Shown: piece after piece, positions 43,327 to 51,908 of the stretch
Layout of the letters: every line of letters begins with the position of its first letter
Position numbering within the stretch: the stretch's first letter is position 1
Assembly: GCF_900149685.1 (NCBI RefSeq)
Contig: NZ_LT702999.1
Span: 2,480,001-2,544,000, forward strand
Reading direction: 5' to 3'
DNA length: 64,000 nucleotides
Origin: Erythrobacter sp. Alg231-14
Lineage (GTDB): Bacteria > Pseudomonadota > Alphaproteobacteria > Sphingomonadales > Sphingomonadaceae
Position numbers and translations under genes: made by a program
Notes under the pieces: generated by a model
The model's database searches: none
What the model was told of the DNA's origin: nothing
Seen by the model: only the letters and a program-made list of their open reading frames with translations

Positions 43327-44715
43327 ATGGCCCTCGACATTTTGATTGTAGACGATGAACGCGACATTCGGGAATTGGTCGCTGGTGTCCTAGGCGATGA
43401 AGGCTATGCATGCCGTACCGCCGCCGACAGCACCAGCGCGCTGGCCGCGATCGACGAACGCAGGCCCAGTGTCGTTTTGTTAGATGTCTGGCTCCACGGC
43501 AGCGAAATGGACGGGTTAGAAACCCTCGATGCGATCAAGGTTCGCGAACCCGATGTGCCTGTGATCATCTTTTCCGGCCACGGTAACATCGACACGGCCG
43601 TGTCTGCGGTCAGTCGCGGGGCGATGGACTTTATTGAAAAGCCGTTTGAGGCAGAGCGGCTATTGCTGTTGGTGGAACGCGCGACCGAAACCGAACGATT
43701 GCGCCGCGAAAACACCCAATTGCGCGGATCGACTTGGGGCAGTGCCGACTTCACCGGAAATTCGGCGGCAATCAATACCGTTCGCGCGACGTTAAAACGA
43801 GTGGCCAACACCGGCAGCCGCGTTCTGATCTCCGGTCCTGCGGGAGCGGGTAAAGAGGTCGCAGCTAGAATGCTTCACGCGTGGAGCAACCGGTCCGAAA
43901 ACGCCTTTGTTTTGGTCAATTCCGCCCGGATCACACCCGAACGTTTTGAACAAGAACTGTTCGGCGAAGAGGCCGACGGAAAACAGGTGCGTCCGGGTCT
44001 GTTGGAAATGGCCGATGGCGGCACATTGTATCTTGATGAAGTCGCGGACATGCCGCTTTCGACACAGGCGCGTATCCTGCGCGTTTTGACCGAACAGAGC
44101 TTCGTGCGGGTTGGCGGTACGCGTCAGATTGGCGTGGATGTGCGTGTTGTTTCATCCACCACCCGCGATCTCTCGGTTGAGATGGAAGAGAAACGGTTCC
44201 GCGAAGACCTGTTTTATCGCTTGAATGTCGTGCCCGTCGCGATTCCATCGCTTTCGGATCGGCGCGATGACATTCCGGCATTGGCTGAACATTTCTTTAC
44301 CCGCTATTCCAACGATCAAGGGATCCCGCCACCCAACATTTCAGAAGAGGCGATGGCCGCGCTTCAAGCGTATGATTGGCCGGGCAATGTTCGCCAATTG
44401 CGCAACGTCGTTGAACGCACGATCATTATGACACCGCGCGATCAATTGACTGTGGTTGAAACGAACATGCTTCCAGCGGAGATCACCGGTGGTCGGCTAG
44501 CTGCGTCGGGCCAAGGGTTGTCTGCGATGATGGGAGTTCCGCTGCGGGAAGCACGGGAGAGTTTTGAGAGGGAGTACCTCACAATCCAAATCCGTCGTTT
44601 CTCCGGCAACATTTCCAAGACCGCGACCTTTATTGGGATGGAAAGATCGGCATTGCACCGCAAATTGAAATTGTTGGGCATGGCCGATCGTAAGGAAGCA
44701 GATCGCAAGCCTTAA
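43327..44715 (+). CDS. ntrX: Response regulator NtrX (AAA+, no GAFTGA loop)
   Basis: This 462-aa regulator pairs with NtrY. The ATG at 43327 is preceded by AAGGA and gives the standard opening ALDILIVDDERDIRELV. Asp53 (VLLDVWLHG) is the likely phosphoacceptor. The AAA+ domain retains Walker A (GPAGAGKEVAA) and Walker B (GGTLYLDEVADM). Where NtrC has GAFTGA, this protein reads ELFGEEADGKQVRPGLLEM, so it should not remodel sigma-54 holoenzyme. A C-terminal Fis-like HTH is visible (SKTATFIGMERSALHRKLKL). This is typical of NtrX in several alphaproteobacteria. Confidence 0.95.
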   Translation: MALDILIVDDERDIRELVAGVLGDEGYACRTAADSTSALAAIDERRPSVVLLDVWLHGSEMDGLETLDAIKVREPDVPVIIFSGHGNIDTAVSAVSRGAMDFIEKPFEAERLLLLVERATETERLRRENTQLRGSTWGSADFTGNSAAINTVRATLKRVANTGSRVLISGPAGAGKEVAARMLHAWSNRSENAFVLVNSARITPERFEQELFGEEADGKQVRPGLLEMADGGTLYLDEVADMPLSTQARILRVLTEQSFVRVGGTRQIGVDVRVVSSTTRDLSVEMEEKRFREDLFYRLNVVPVAIPSLSDRRDDIPALAEHFFTRYSNDQGIPPPNISEEAMAALQAYDWPGNVRQLRNVVERTIIMTPRDQLTVVETNMLPAEITGGRLAASGQGLSAMMGVPLREARESFEREYLTIQIRRFSGNISKTATFIGMERSALHRKLKLLGMADRKEADRKP

Positions 44716-44825
44716 AGGCAAAGATTGCGTTCTTTTCAAAACTCTACCTTGCAGGCGCGGCGCTGTGCCGCCATGTTACGCCTTGCGGACCGTAAGGACG
44801 GCCGCCAATAAAAAGGAGCATTAAT

Positions 44826-45428
44826 ATGTCCAGTGGGCGAACTCTCTCTCCGCGCCCTCGCACCACCGCACCGCAAAGTGCGACCGGTGCTGAGTCCAAT
44901 AAAAATTCAGGCGGCAACGTTTCACGGCAAGGCAATCTGCAAGACGCCTTTCTAAATCTGTTGCGCAAAAACAAAACCCCGGTGACGATGTTCCTTGTAA
45001 AAGGCGTTAAACTTCAGGGTATTGTCACATGGTTTGACAATTTTTCGATCTTGTTGCGTCGCGATGGCCAATCGCAATTGGTCTACAAGCACGCGATCTC
45101 TACGATCATGCCCGGCGGGCCCGTGGATGCAGAGCAATTCGGCAATTCGAGCAACAATCGGAAACAACGCCAGTTGCAGGATGTATTCCTTAGCAAAGTG
45201 AGCGATGCCGGTGTTCAGGTCACTATGTTCCTGGTTAACGGCGTTATGCTTCAGGGGCGCATCGCGGCCTACGATCTATTCTGTATGCTGTTGGAACGCG
45301 ATGGCGCAGTCCAATTGGCGTATAAACACGCCGTTTCCACCATCCAACCCGCCAACCCGGTCGACCTCTCGGACGAAGGTGAAGATTTGGATGAAGGCGA
45401 CGATGATGATCTTGGGGCCGACTACTGA
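44826..45428 (+). CDS. hfq: RNA chaperone Hfq with two tandem Sm domains
   Basis: The 200-aa protein has two complete Hfq/Sm cores in one chain: residues 37-98 and 116-178, joined by a short linker, plus a Pro/Ser-rich N-terminus and a very acidic C-terminal tail. Both copies keep the LQD opening, VTMFLV-G-LQG, and the proximal-face YKHA-STI motif (Lys88-His89 and Lys167-His168). Domain 1 has the basic rim RKNK (47-50). Domain 2 has SDAG (126-129) and also replaces the distal-face lysine by Met141. Ordinary Hfq is a homohexamer of single domains of about 80 aa. This form probably assembles as a trimer. AGGAG precedes the ATG. Confidence 0.93.
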   Translation: MSSGRTLSPRPRTTAPQSATGAESNKNSGGNVSRQGNLQDAFLNLLRKNKTPVTMFLVKGVKLQGIVTWFDNFSILLRRDGQSQLVYKHAISTIMPGGPVDAEQFGNSSNNRKQRQLQDVFLSKVSDAGVQVTMFLVNGVMLQGRIAAYDLFCMLLERDGAVQLAYKHAVSTIQPANPVDLSDEGEDLDEGDDDDLGADY

Positions 45429-45445
45429 GTTTCGATGATGACCTG

Positions 45446-46744
45446 ATGGACGAGGTGACCCGCGGTGCGCGGGCCCTTGTGTTATGTCCAGATATCAGAA
45501 GCTTATCCTATGATCTTGATGCGGCCGAAAGGTTGGCTGAGGCCGAAGGTTTGGCTCTTGCGATTGGCGTGGTGATCGAACATTCGACAATCCTTCCCGT
45601 GCGCCAAATGCAGCCAAACACTTTGTTCGGATCTGGTCAGGTCGAAAATATTGCCACTTGGTGTGAGCAATATGAATGCGAATTGGTTGTGGTCGATGGG
45701 GCGCTGAGCCCGATCCAACAACGCAATTTGGAAGATCGATTGAAACGGAAGGTCATCGACCGCACCGGATTGATCTTGGAAATCTTCGGTGAACGCGCGG
45801 CAACCGCCGAAGGGCGGCTTCAGGTCGAATTGGCGCATCTCGATTACCAACAAAGCCGCCTGGTGCGCAGCTGGACGCACCTTGAACGCCAACGGGGCGG
45901 TTTTGGATTCTTGGGCGGTCCGGGTGAGACCCAGATCGAGGCCGATCGCCGCATGATCCGGCAAAGAATGGGCCGATTGCGTCGCGAATTGGAGCAAGTG
46001 CGTAAAACTCGCACGCTGCATCGTGAACGACGGGGAAGGGCGCCTTGGCCGGTTATCGCCCTTGTCGGATACACCAATGCGGGCAAATCGACCTTGTTCA
46101 ACCGGTTGACGGGTGCAGAGGTTATGGCGGAGGATTTGCTCTTTGCCACATTGGATCCGACCATGCGCGCAATCAGTTTGGCGGGGGTCGAGAAAGCGAT
46201 TCTGTCCGACACGGTTGGCTTCATCTCTGACCTGCCCACGCAACTTGTCGCCGCGTTCCGTGCGACGTTGGAAGAAGTGACCGGCGCGGATATCATCTGC
46301 CATGTTCGCGACATGGCAAACCCCGCGCATACCGCTCAAAAGAAACAGGTTTTGGACGTTTTGGCCGATCTAGACGTGGTCGATCGGGAGAGCGGGGCGA
46401 GCGAAATTCCGATCTTGGAGATCTGGAATAAGGCCGATTTGATCAGTGAAGAGCTAGTGGATGAACTGCGCGACGCGGCAAGCGGCCACGACGCGGTTAT
46501 AGTTTCCGCGGTGACAGGGGAAGGCGTGGACGATTTCGCGGCGAAGATCGCGGAAATGCTCACGGCAAAAGCAAGCGAAGTCAGCGTCACGCTTCCGGTG
46601 ACCGATGGCCGCCGTATTGCGTGGCTCCACGCGCATGGAGACGTGTTGCAAGATGAGGATGCGGGTGAGGGCGATGAGGGCCCACTGCGCCGGCTAACGG
46701 TGCGGCTCAACCCCAAGGAATTGGGGCAATATTCAACTCTTTAG
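45446..46744 (+). CDS. hflX: Ribosome-splitting GTPase HflX
   Basis: The 432-aa GTPase has the N-terminal HflX domain (about residues 20-170, with TLFGSGQVENI and DGALSPIQQRNLEDRL), a coiled glycine-containing linker (RGGFGFLGGPGETQIEADRRMI), and a G domain with G1 GYTNAGKST, G3-type DTVGFISDLP and G4 NKAD. HflX splits stalled or heat-damaged ribosomes. Position just after hfq (17 bases) is conserved across proteobacteria. It converges with mazG. Confidence 0.95.
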   Translation: MDEVTRGARALVLCPDIRSLSYDLDAAERLAEAEGLALAIGVVIEHSTILPVRQMQPNTLFGSGQVENIATWCEQYECELVVVDGALSPIQQRNLEDRLKRKVIDRTGLILEIFGERAATAEGRLQVELAHLDYQQSRLVRSWTHLERQRGGFGFLGGPGETQIEADRRMIRQRMGRLRRELEQVRKTRTLHRERRGRAPWPVIALVGYTNAGKSTLFNRLTGAEVMAEDLLFATLDPTMRAISLAGVEKAILSDTVGFISDLPTQLVAAFRATLEEVTGADIICHVRDMANPAHTAQKKQVLDVLADLDVVDRESGASEIPILEIWNKADLISEELVDELRDAASGHDAVIVSAVTGEGVDDFAAKIAEMLTAKASEVSVTLPVTDGRRIAWLHAHGDVLQDEDAGEGDEGPLRRLTVRLNPKELGQYSTL

Positions 46745-46759
46745 AGCTTAAAATTGGGA

Positions 46760-47533
46760 TTACTTCTCAAGTGCTTTGACGCGCTGCCAATATTCTTCCT
46801 GCGCATCCAGATTGAGAGCGCCAAATACATGTCCATCGGCCTCAGCCAACGCCTCCATTTGGCGGAAACGCGTTTCGAACTTGGCGTTGGACGCTTTTAG
46901 AGCCTGTTCAGCGTCGATCCCATACCGGCGAACGATGTTCACCGCCACGAATAGGACATCGCCGGCTTCGACCAGACGTTCTGCATCGGTTGCTTCGTCC
47001 AACTCGATCAATTCTTCCTCGAGCTTTTCCTTCGGACCTTTGATGTCGTGCCATTCAAACCCGACGCGAGCAGCGCGTTTTTGAAGTTTCTCTGAGCGCA
47101 TCAAAGCAGGCAAAGCCTGCGCGACGCCGTCCATGGCGCTGGTCGAACCAGTTTGTTCGCGTTCTTTGGCCTTCAAATCTTCCCAGCGCGCGCCATCCAT
47201 CACGCCGTCTTCATTGCCGAAGATGTGGGGATGACGCGTTTCCATCTTTTCGCTGATGGTTGTCGCGACATCGTCAAAGCTGAAATAACCGGCTTCTTCC
47301 GCCATTTGTGCGTGAAAGACCGTTTGGAACAAGAGGTCGCCGAGTTCCGATTTAAGCTCATCCATATCCATACGATCGATTGCGTCGGATACTTCGTATG
47401 CTTCTTCGATCGTGTACGGCGCAATGGTTTTGAAATTCTGTGCGCGATCCCATTCACAACCATTGATTGGATCGCGCAGTGTTTTCATGATTGAAAGCAA
47501 GCGGTTGATTGGTGATGGGGCGGTTTTGGACAT
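46760..47533 (-). CDS. mazG: Nucleoside triphosphate pyrophosphohydrolase MazG
   Basis: MazG hydrolyses (d)NTPs to monophosphates and pyrophosphate, cleansing the nucleotide pool. The 257-aa protein has two MazG-like helical domains. The first carries the key acidic set in CEWDRAQNFKTIAPYTIEEAYEVSDAI and LKSELGDLLFQTVFHA. The second contains EELIELDEATDAERLVEAGDVLFVAVNI. The C-terminus ends with a conserved segment near EEYWQRVKALE. The start ATG at 47533 has GGAG ahead of it. Upstream is an A/T-rich palindrome listed separately. Confidence 0.95.
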   Translation of the reverse strand: MSKTAPSPINRLLSIMKTLRDPINGCEWDRAQNFKTIAPYTIEEAYEVSDAIDRMDMDELKSELGDLLFQTVFHAQMAEEAGYFSFDDVATTISEKMETRHPHIFGNEDGVMDGARWEDLKAKEREQTGSTSAMDGVAQALPALMRSEKLQKRAARVGFEWHDIKGPKEKLEEELIELDEATDAERLVEAGDVLFVAVNIVRRYGIDAEQALKASNAKFETRFRQMEALAEADGHVFGALNLDAQEEYWQRVKALEK

Positions 47534-47571
47534 GCGGTGATCTCCGATCCAGTCTCACGCAAGCAAGGATG

Positions 47572-47585
47572 ATAATATATATTAT
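47572..47585. repeat. A/T-only palindrome upstream of mazG
   Basis: ATAATATATATTAT is a perfect 14-bp palindrome in an AT-rich patch that stands out from the GC-rich surroundings. It lies about 40 bases before the mazG ATG and overlaps the likely -10 region. It may be only a promoter melting region or a regulator site. Confidence 0.4.
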
Positions 47586-47626
47586 GTTAAATAAATGAGG
47601 CAGCGTCCAATGGCTATTCCACTAAG

Positions 47627-47809
47627 TCAGTTCGGCAGCCTCAGTTCAAACAGATCCGCAACGAGGAAAAGAACGCCGAAAATCCCGACCCAGATCGCAG
47701 CAAGCTTTGCGGTCACACGCCAGCTTGGTCGTAACCCTGCATAAGAGCTGCAGAACAGGAACAACGATCCTAGCAACAAAACAATCGAGAGAATTAAACC
47801 TTCGCTCAT
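47627..47809 (-). CDS. Small two-helix membrane protein of unknown function
   Basis: This 60-aa product has two hydrophobic helices (about residues 5-24 and 33-52) separated by a short basic loop RPSWR, with little else. Its ATG at 47809 overlaps the stop of the metallohydrolase gene as ATGA, the same coupling used throughout this operon, which supports real expression. I know of no assigned function. It could be a small inner-membrane regulator or a spacer gene conserved with its neighbour. Confidence 0.62.
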   Translation of the reverse strand: MSEGLILSIVLLLGSLFLFCSSYAGLRPSWRVTAKLAAIWVGIFGVLFLVADLFELRLPN

Positions 47810-48588
47810 GCGGTCATCTCCAATCCGTCATAACCAACCGTAACAAAATCCGGCACTTCGTTCACGAGCGTCTGATAATCCATGCTCTTGTCCAGATGGC
47901 TCAAAACGACGCGTTTGGCACCAACGCGCTCACCCAATTCTATTGCCATGGCCAAATGCGCGTGCGTTGGATGCGGATCGCGGCGCAGACAATCGCTCAC
48001 CAAAATATCGACATCTTCAAAGGTCTCGATCATTTCATCCGAAATCGCACTAAAATCAGTTGCATATGCGATTGACTTGCCATCGGCTTCAAATCGAAAT
48101 CCCGTGGTTTCACCGGGGCCATGCGCCATTTGACACCATTCCACGCCAAAACCAGCGATCATGCGCAATCGGTCCAACGTGTCGATCGAACAAATGGTGG
48201 GATACCCTTCTTGCCCGGCGAAAACATAACCAAAACGCTGGCGCAAACGGCGCACTGTTTCGGTGTGAGCGTAAGAGGGAATAGGGCCTCCTCGCCCGTA
48301 TCGCATCACCCGCAGATCATCGATTCCGTGGCAGTGATCGGCGTGATCATGTGTCCAAAAAACACCGTCCAACGATTTGATTTTGTTTGCTAATAACTGT
48401 GCACGACAATCCGATGACGTGTCGATTAACAACCGTTTGCCTTCGTTGCTCTCAACGATGATCGAAACGCGGCTTCTGCGGTTGCGCGGTTCATTGGGAT
48501 CGCAATCGCCCCAATCACCGGTCCCATCCTCACCACCGACGCGGGGTACTCCGGTCGAAGTGCCTGATCCAAGCATGATGAATTTCAC
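47806..48588 (-). CDS. MBL-fold metallohydrolase (PhnP-like phosphodiesterase)
   Basis: The 260-aa metallo-beta-lactamase-fold protein opens with FIMLGSGTSTGVPRVG and has the zinc-binding motif THDHADHCHGIDDLR, where His, Asp and His ligands occur, followed by YATDFSAI and LSHLDKSMD for the remaining ligands. The arrangement matches PhnP-type cyclic phosphodiesterases of the MBL superfamily. No phn (phosphonate) gene is nearby, so the substrate may be a different phosphodiester. It lies downstream of tatD (ATGA overlap at 48588-48585), a pairing common in alphaproteobacteria. Confidence 0.88.
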   Translation of the reverse strand: MKFIMLGSGTSTGVPRVGGEDGTGDWGDCDPNEPRNRRSRVSIIVESNEGKRLLIDTSSDCRAQLLANKIKSLDGVFWTHDHADHCHGIDDLRVMRYGRGGPIPSYAHTETVRRLRQRFGYVFAGQEGYPTICSIDTLDRLRMIAGFGVEWCQMAHGPGETTGFRFEADGKSIAYATDFSAISDEMIETFEDVDILVSDCLRRDPHPTHAHLAMAIELGERVGAKRVVLSHLDKSMDYQTLVNEVPDFVTVGYDGLEMTA

Positions 48589-49361
48589 AGCATCGCCTTC
48601 GGAAACAGCTTGGTGAAATTGCGAGTTGTTTGTTCGGCCAGCAAATCTGGCTCTACGCCGCGCAATTCGGCCATAAATCTCGCTGTGTCGGCGACAAATG
48701 CCGGCTCACATGGGCGTCCGCGATGCGGCACTGGTGCAAGAAATGGGCTGTCTGTTTCCACCAACAAACGATCCGAGGGAACGTCCTTTGCTGCGGCCTG
48801 TAGGTCTTTTGCGTTTTTAAACGTCACGATGCCCGAAATCGAAATGGTTAGGCCAAGGTCAAGGACTTTGCGCCCAAAATCTGCCGACGCGGTGAAGCAA
48901 TGGATCAACGCAGGGAACGCGCCCTTCTCCATTTCCTCACTCAAAATTTGATACGTATCATCCTCTGCATCGCGGGTGTGGATGATCACCGGCAATCCCG
49001 TTTCACGCGCGACGGCGATGTGCATGCGGAACAACTTGGCCTGTGTTTCGCGATCAGAATGCTCGTAGAAATAGTCGAGGCCCGTTTCACCAATGGCAAT
49101 TACACGAGGATTTTCCGTTGCCGCGTACAACACGCCCTGCCCCAGATCGTCATGACCGTCAGCCTCATGAGGGTGAATGCCAACGCTGGCGAACACGTCG
49201 ATCTCGCGAGTGGCTGTGGCCACGACCTGTTCCCATTCCGATTGTTTGGTCGATATATTGAGAAAGGCCCCTACCCCCGCGGCCCGCGCACGCGACAACA
49301 CACCAAGTTGATCCTCGACAAGACCCTTATATTCCAAATGGCAATGGCTATCGATCAGCAT
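48585..49361 (-). CDS. tatD: TatD-family metal-dependent DNase
   Basis: TatD proteins are metal-dependent nucleases of the amidohydrolase fold with 3'-5' exonuclease activity. The 258-aa product has the opening DSHCHLEYKG with the first His pair, GIHPHEADGHDD, GETGLDYFYEHSD with a metal-binding Glu, VIIHTRDAEDD, FTASADFGRKVLDLG and ETDSPFLAPVPHRG, a complete set. The start overlaps the metG stop by one base (TAATG), and the end overlaps the following hydrolase. It is one of several TatD-type paralogues usual in bacteria. Confidence 0.92.
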   Translation of the reverse strand: MLIDSHCHLEYKGLVEDQLGVLSRARAAGVGAFLNISTKQSEWEQVVATATREIDVFASVGIHPHEADGHDDLGQGVLYAATENPRVIAIGETGLDYFYEHSDRETQAKLFRMHIAVARETGLPVIIHTRDAEDDTYQILSEEMEKGAFPALIHCFTASADFGRKVLDLGLTISISGIVTFKNAKDLQAAAKDVPSDRLLVETDSPFLAPVPHRGRPCEPAFVADTARFMAELRGVEPDLLAEQTTRNFTKLFPKAML

Positions 49362-50932
49362 TAGACGGCACCTTCCTCTGGCATTTCAAGGCGTGGGAAG
49401 ATGGGTGTGGGTTTGTCGACGGTAAAGCCGCTTTCAACATGACGCGCGAACCAATCACTATCGTCCAAAGCCGCAAATGTGCGTTCGTCAGACGGAATGC
49501 CAAGCGCATCCAGCAACGAGGCCGCTTTCTCGGGCACGACCGGTTGAATGGCGATGGCTAGGTCGCGCAACACGATAAAGATCGTTTGTAGGACCACCTT
49601 CATCCGTTCGGGATCGGTCTTTTTAAGAGTCCATGGCGCCTGTTCATCGACATATTGATTGCAGGCGTAAACAGCACGGATCCAAGCTTCGATACCGACA
49701 GAGAAGGCAAGGTTTTCAAACTCTTTCGGCAATTCGACTTTACAAGCATCGTTGACCGTTTTTCGCAGTGCGAGATCAACGTCAATCCCGTCGAACGCCT
49801 CAAGCGTGCCATCCATGTTTTTGGCGATCATCGACAAAGTGCGCTGTGCCAGATTGCCGAAACTGTTTGCCAATTCGGCGTTGGTCCGGGTGACAATCGC
49901 TTCGGCGGAATAGGAACCGTCCTGACCAAAGGCGACTTCGCGCATCAAGAAATAACGCAAATTGTCGACCCCGAAGTGTTCGGCCAATGCCAAAGGATCG
50001 GTGACGTTGCCTTCTGATTTGGATTCTTTCTGCCCGCGATTGAGCAGGAAGCCATGGCCAAAAACCGCCTTTGGGACGGGCAATTTCGCGCTCATCAAAA
50101 ACGCAGGCCAATAGACCGTGTGGAAACGCACGATGTCCTTGCCGATCAAATGCAAAGACGCTGGCCAAAAATTGGCCATGTCCTCTGTTTCATCAGGGAA
50201 ACCAAGACCGGTGAGATAATTGGTCAGGGCATCGACCCAAACATACATCACATGATTATCAGAGCCCGGTACTTTCACACCCCAATCGAAACTGGTTCGG
50301 CTAACCGATAGGTCGCGCAGGCCCCCTTCGACAAAGGCGATCATTTCATTGCGCCGACTGGTTGGTTCCAGGAACCCGGGTGTTTTGAGCAGGTCGAGCA
50401 ACGGTTCTTGATATTTTGACAGGCGGAAGAACCAACTTTCTTCAACGGTCCATTCGACCGGCGTGTCTTGCGGTGAAAGTTTGGCGCCATCCGGCCCCTC
50501 TTTCAGTTCGCTTTCGTCGTAATACGCCTCATCGCGGATCGAATACCATCCTTCGTACCGGTCCAGATACAGATCTCCTGCGTCCTCCATCCGCTTCCAA
50601 ATGGCTTGGCTGGCGTGGTGATGTTCGGGTTCAACCGTGCGGATGAATCGATCAAAGCCAATGTTGAGAGCTTCGTCCATTTCACGGAAATAGCCCGACA
50701 TTTCATCGGCCAAATCGCGCGGCGTGCGCCCTTGCTCTTCGGCCTTGCGGGCCATTTTTAGCCCGTGTTCGTCGGTTCCCGTTTGAAAACGAACGGTGCG
50801 CCCGCGCAGTTTTTGAAACCGGGCGATCACATCGGCAGAAATACCTTCATAAGCATGCCCGATATGCGGGCGGCCATTGGGGTAATTGATCGCGGTTGTG
50901 ATGTAGAAAGGAGAATTATCAATATCAGCCAT
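49361..50932 (-). CDS. metG: Methionyl-tRNA synthetase
   Basis: The 523-aa class I synthetase starts at ATG 50932. A longer upstream frame overlaps holB and looks spurious. The HIGH motif appears as PHIGHAYEG. The second catalytic loop reads KESKS (50029-50015) rather than KMSKS, with the following EGN kept. The connective peptide lies between about residues 115 and 240, and the anticodon-binding helical domain includes WIRAVYACNQYVDEQAPW. The C-terminal dimerisation (tRNA-binding) domain of E. coli MetG is missing. holB overlaps it by eight bases and tatD by one. Confidence 0.95.
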   Translation of the reverse strand: MADIDNSPFYITTAINYPNGRPHIGHAYEGISADVIARFQKLRGRTVRFQTGTDEHGLKMARKAEEQGRTPRDLADEMSGYFREMDEALNIGFDRFIRTVEPEHHHASQAIWKRMEDAGDLYLDRYEGWYSIRDEAYYDESELKEGPDGAKLSPQDTPVEWTVEESWFFRLSKYQEPLLDLLKTPGFLEPTSRRNEMIAFVEGGLRDLSVSRTSFDWGVKVPGSDNHVMYVWVDALTNYLTGLGFPDETEDMANFWPASLHLIGKDIVRFHTVYWPAFLMSAKLPVPKAVFGHGFLLNRGQKESKSEGNVTDPLALAEHFGVDNLRYFLMREVAFGQDGSYSAEAIVTRTNAELANSFGNLAQRTLSMIAKNMDGTLEAFDGIDVDLALRKTVNDACKVELPKEFENLAFSVGIEAWIRAVYACNQYVDEQAPWTLKKTDPERMKVVLQTIFIVLRDLAIAIQPVVPEKAASLLDALGIPSDERTFAALDDSDWFARHVESGFTVDKPTPIFPRLEMPEEGAV

Positions 50933-51908
50933 GGGCGTGGTCGCTAGCTGGGGCGGCGCGCATGAGCAAGGTGCCGATTTCAAGGGTGAGCAATCCGGTG
51001 TCGAAATTGTAGTTCGGTGCCTGTGCTGCAAGGGTGACCAAAGCGGCGTGCGTTTCGATCAAAGCGCCCCGCTGCGCGGCATTGCCCGTCGTCCGCGCAA
51101 GGTCAGCGACGATGGATTGGGATAGCTCCATTACCGCTTGCAAACGGGCCCTATCGGCGCGGGGCCCGATCAACCGTGACAATTCTGCGCGCCCGGCCAT
51201 CGTCGGATCGCCAACGGTTAGAAGGCCGGTGACGACATCGCCGATTGGAGCCAATTCTTGTTCAGCAAATCGCAGAGCCGCACCGTAGGATCCCTCAGCA
51301 GCGCGTATCGCGGCCAAAGTGCCCGCGCCCGTCTCGGCAATCCCAGAGCTTTCCAACATGGTTTCGAGTTGCCCGCTCGTCAGGATCGGAAATCTTAGGA
51401 TCCGGCAGCGCGACCGGATCGTGGGAAGCAGGCGGGCCGGACGATGCGTGACCAAAAGGAAAAATGTCCCTTGCGGTGGCTCTTCCAAACTTTTGAGCAG
51501 AGCGTTTGAGGCGCTGACTTCCATATCGTCCGCCGGGTCAACGATCACCACGCGCCGTGAACCGAGGGTTGGTCGCGTGTTAAGCCGTTTTTGCATCGCG
51601 CGCACTTGATCGACTCGGATGCTGCGGGCGAGTTCAAATTTCTTGCCATCGGCTTGGGCGCGCGCTTCTTTATCGTTCTTTGCGCCGTAGGTCAGAACGA
51701 TGATGTCAGGGTGATCGCCTTTGGGTTGAGGGATGCCCTCCTCCGCCACCAATTCACGCGCGGCATCCAACGCAAAATCATGTTTGCCCAGGCCGCTTTT
51801 CCCAGCAAGGATCCAACCATGATGCATCCGGGTGCTGTTCATCGCGGTGCGCCATTCGCGCCATGCGCCCACATGATTGGGCCAATTGATATCGGCTTCG
51901 ATGGTCAT
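50925..51908 (-). CDS. holB: DNA polymerase III subunit delta-prime
   Basis: This 327-aa clamp-loader AAA+ subunit helps load the beta clamp during replication. The Walker A is not classical (GKSGLGKHDFALDAA), but the sensor-1 region with LLKSLEEPPQGTFFLLVTHRPARLLPTIRSRCRILRF is diagnostic of delta-prime. The C-terminal collar domain is mostly helical. Its start overlaps the tmk stop as ATGA (51908-51905). Its stop lies eight bases inside metG. Confidence 0.94.
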   Translation of the reverse strand: MTIEADINWPNHVGAWREWRTAMNSTRMHHGWILAGKSGLGKHDFALDAARELVAEEGIPQPKGDHPDIIVLTYGAKNDKEARAQADGKKFELARSIRVDQVRAMQKRLNTRPTLGSRRVVIVDPADDMEVSASNALLKSLEEPPQGTFFLLVTHRPARLLPTIRSRCRILRFPILTSGQLETMLESSGIAETGAGTLAAIRAAEGSYGAALRFAEQELAPIGDVVTGLLTVGDPTMAGRAELSRLIGPRADRARLQAVMELSQSIVADLARTTGNAAQRGALIETHAALVTLAAQAPNYNFDTGLLTLEIGTLLMRAAPASDHAHG

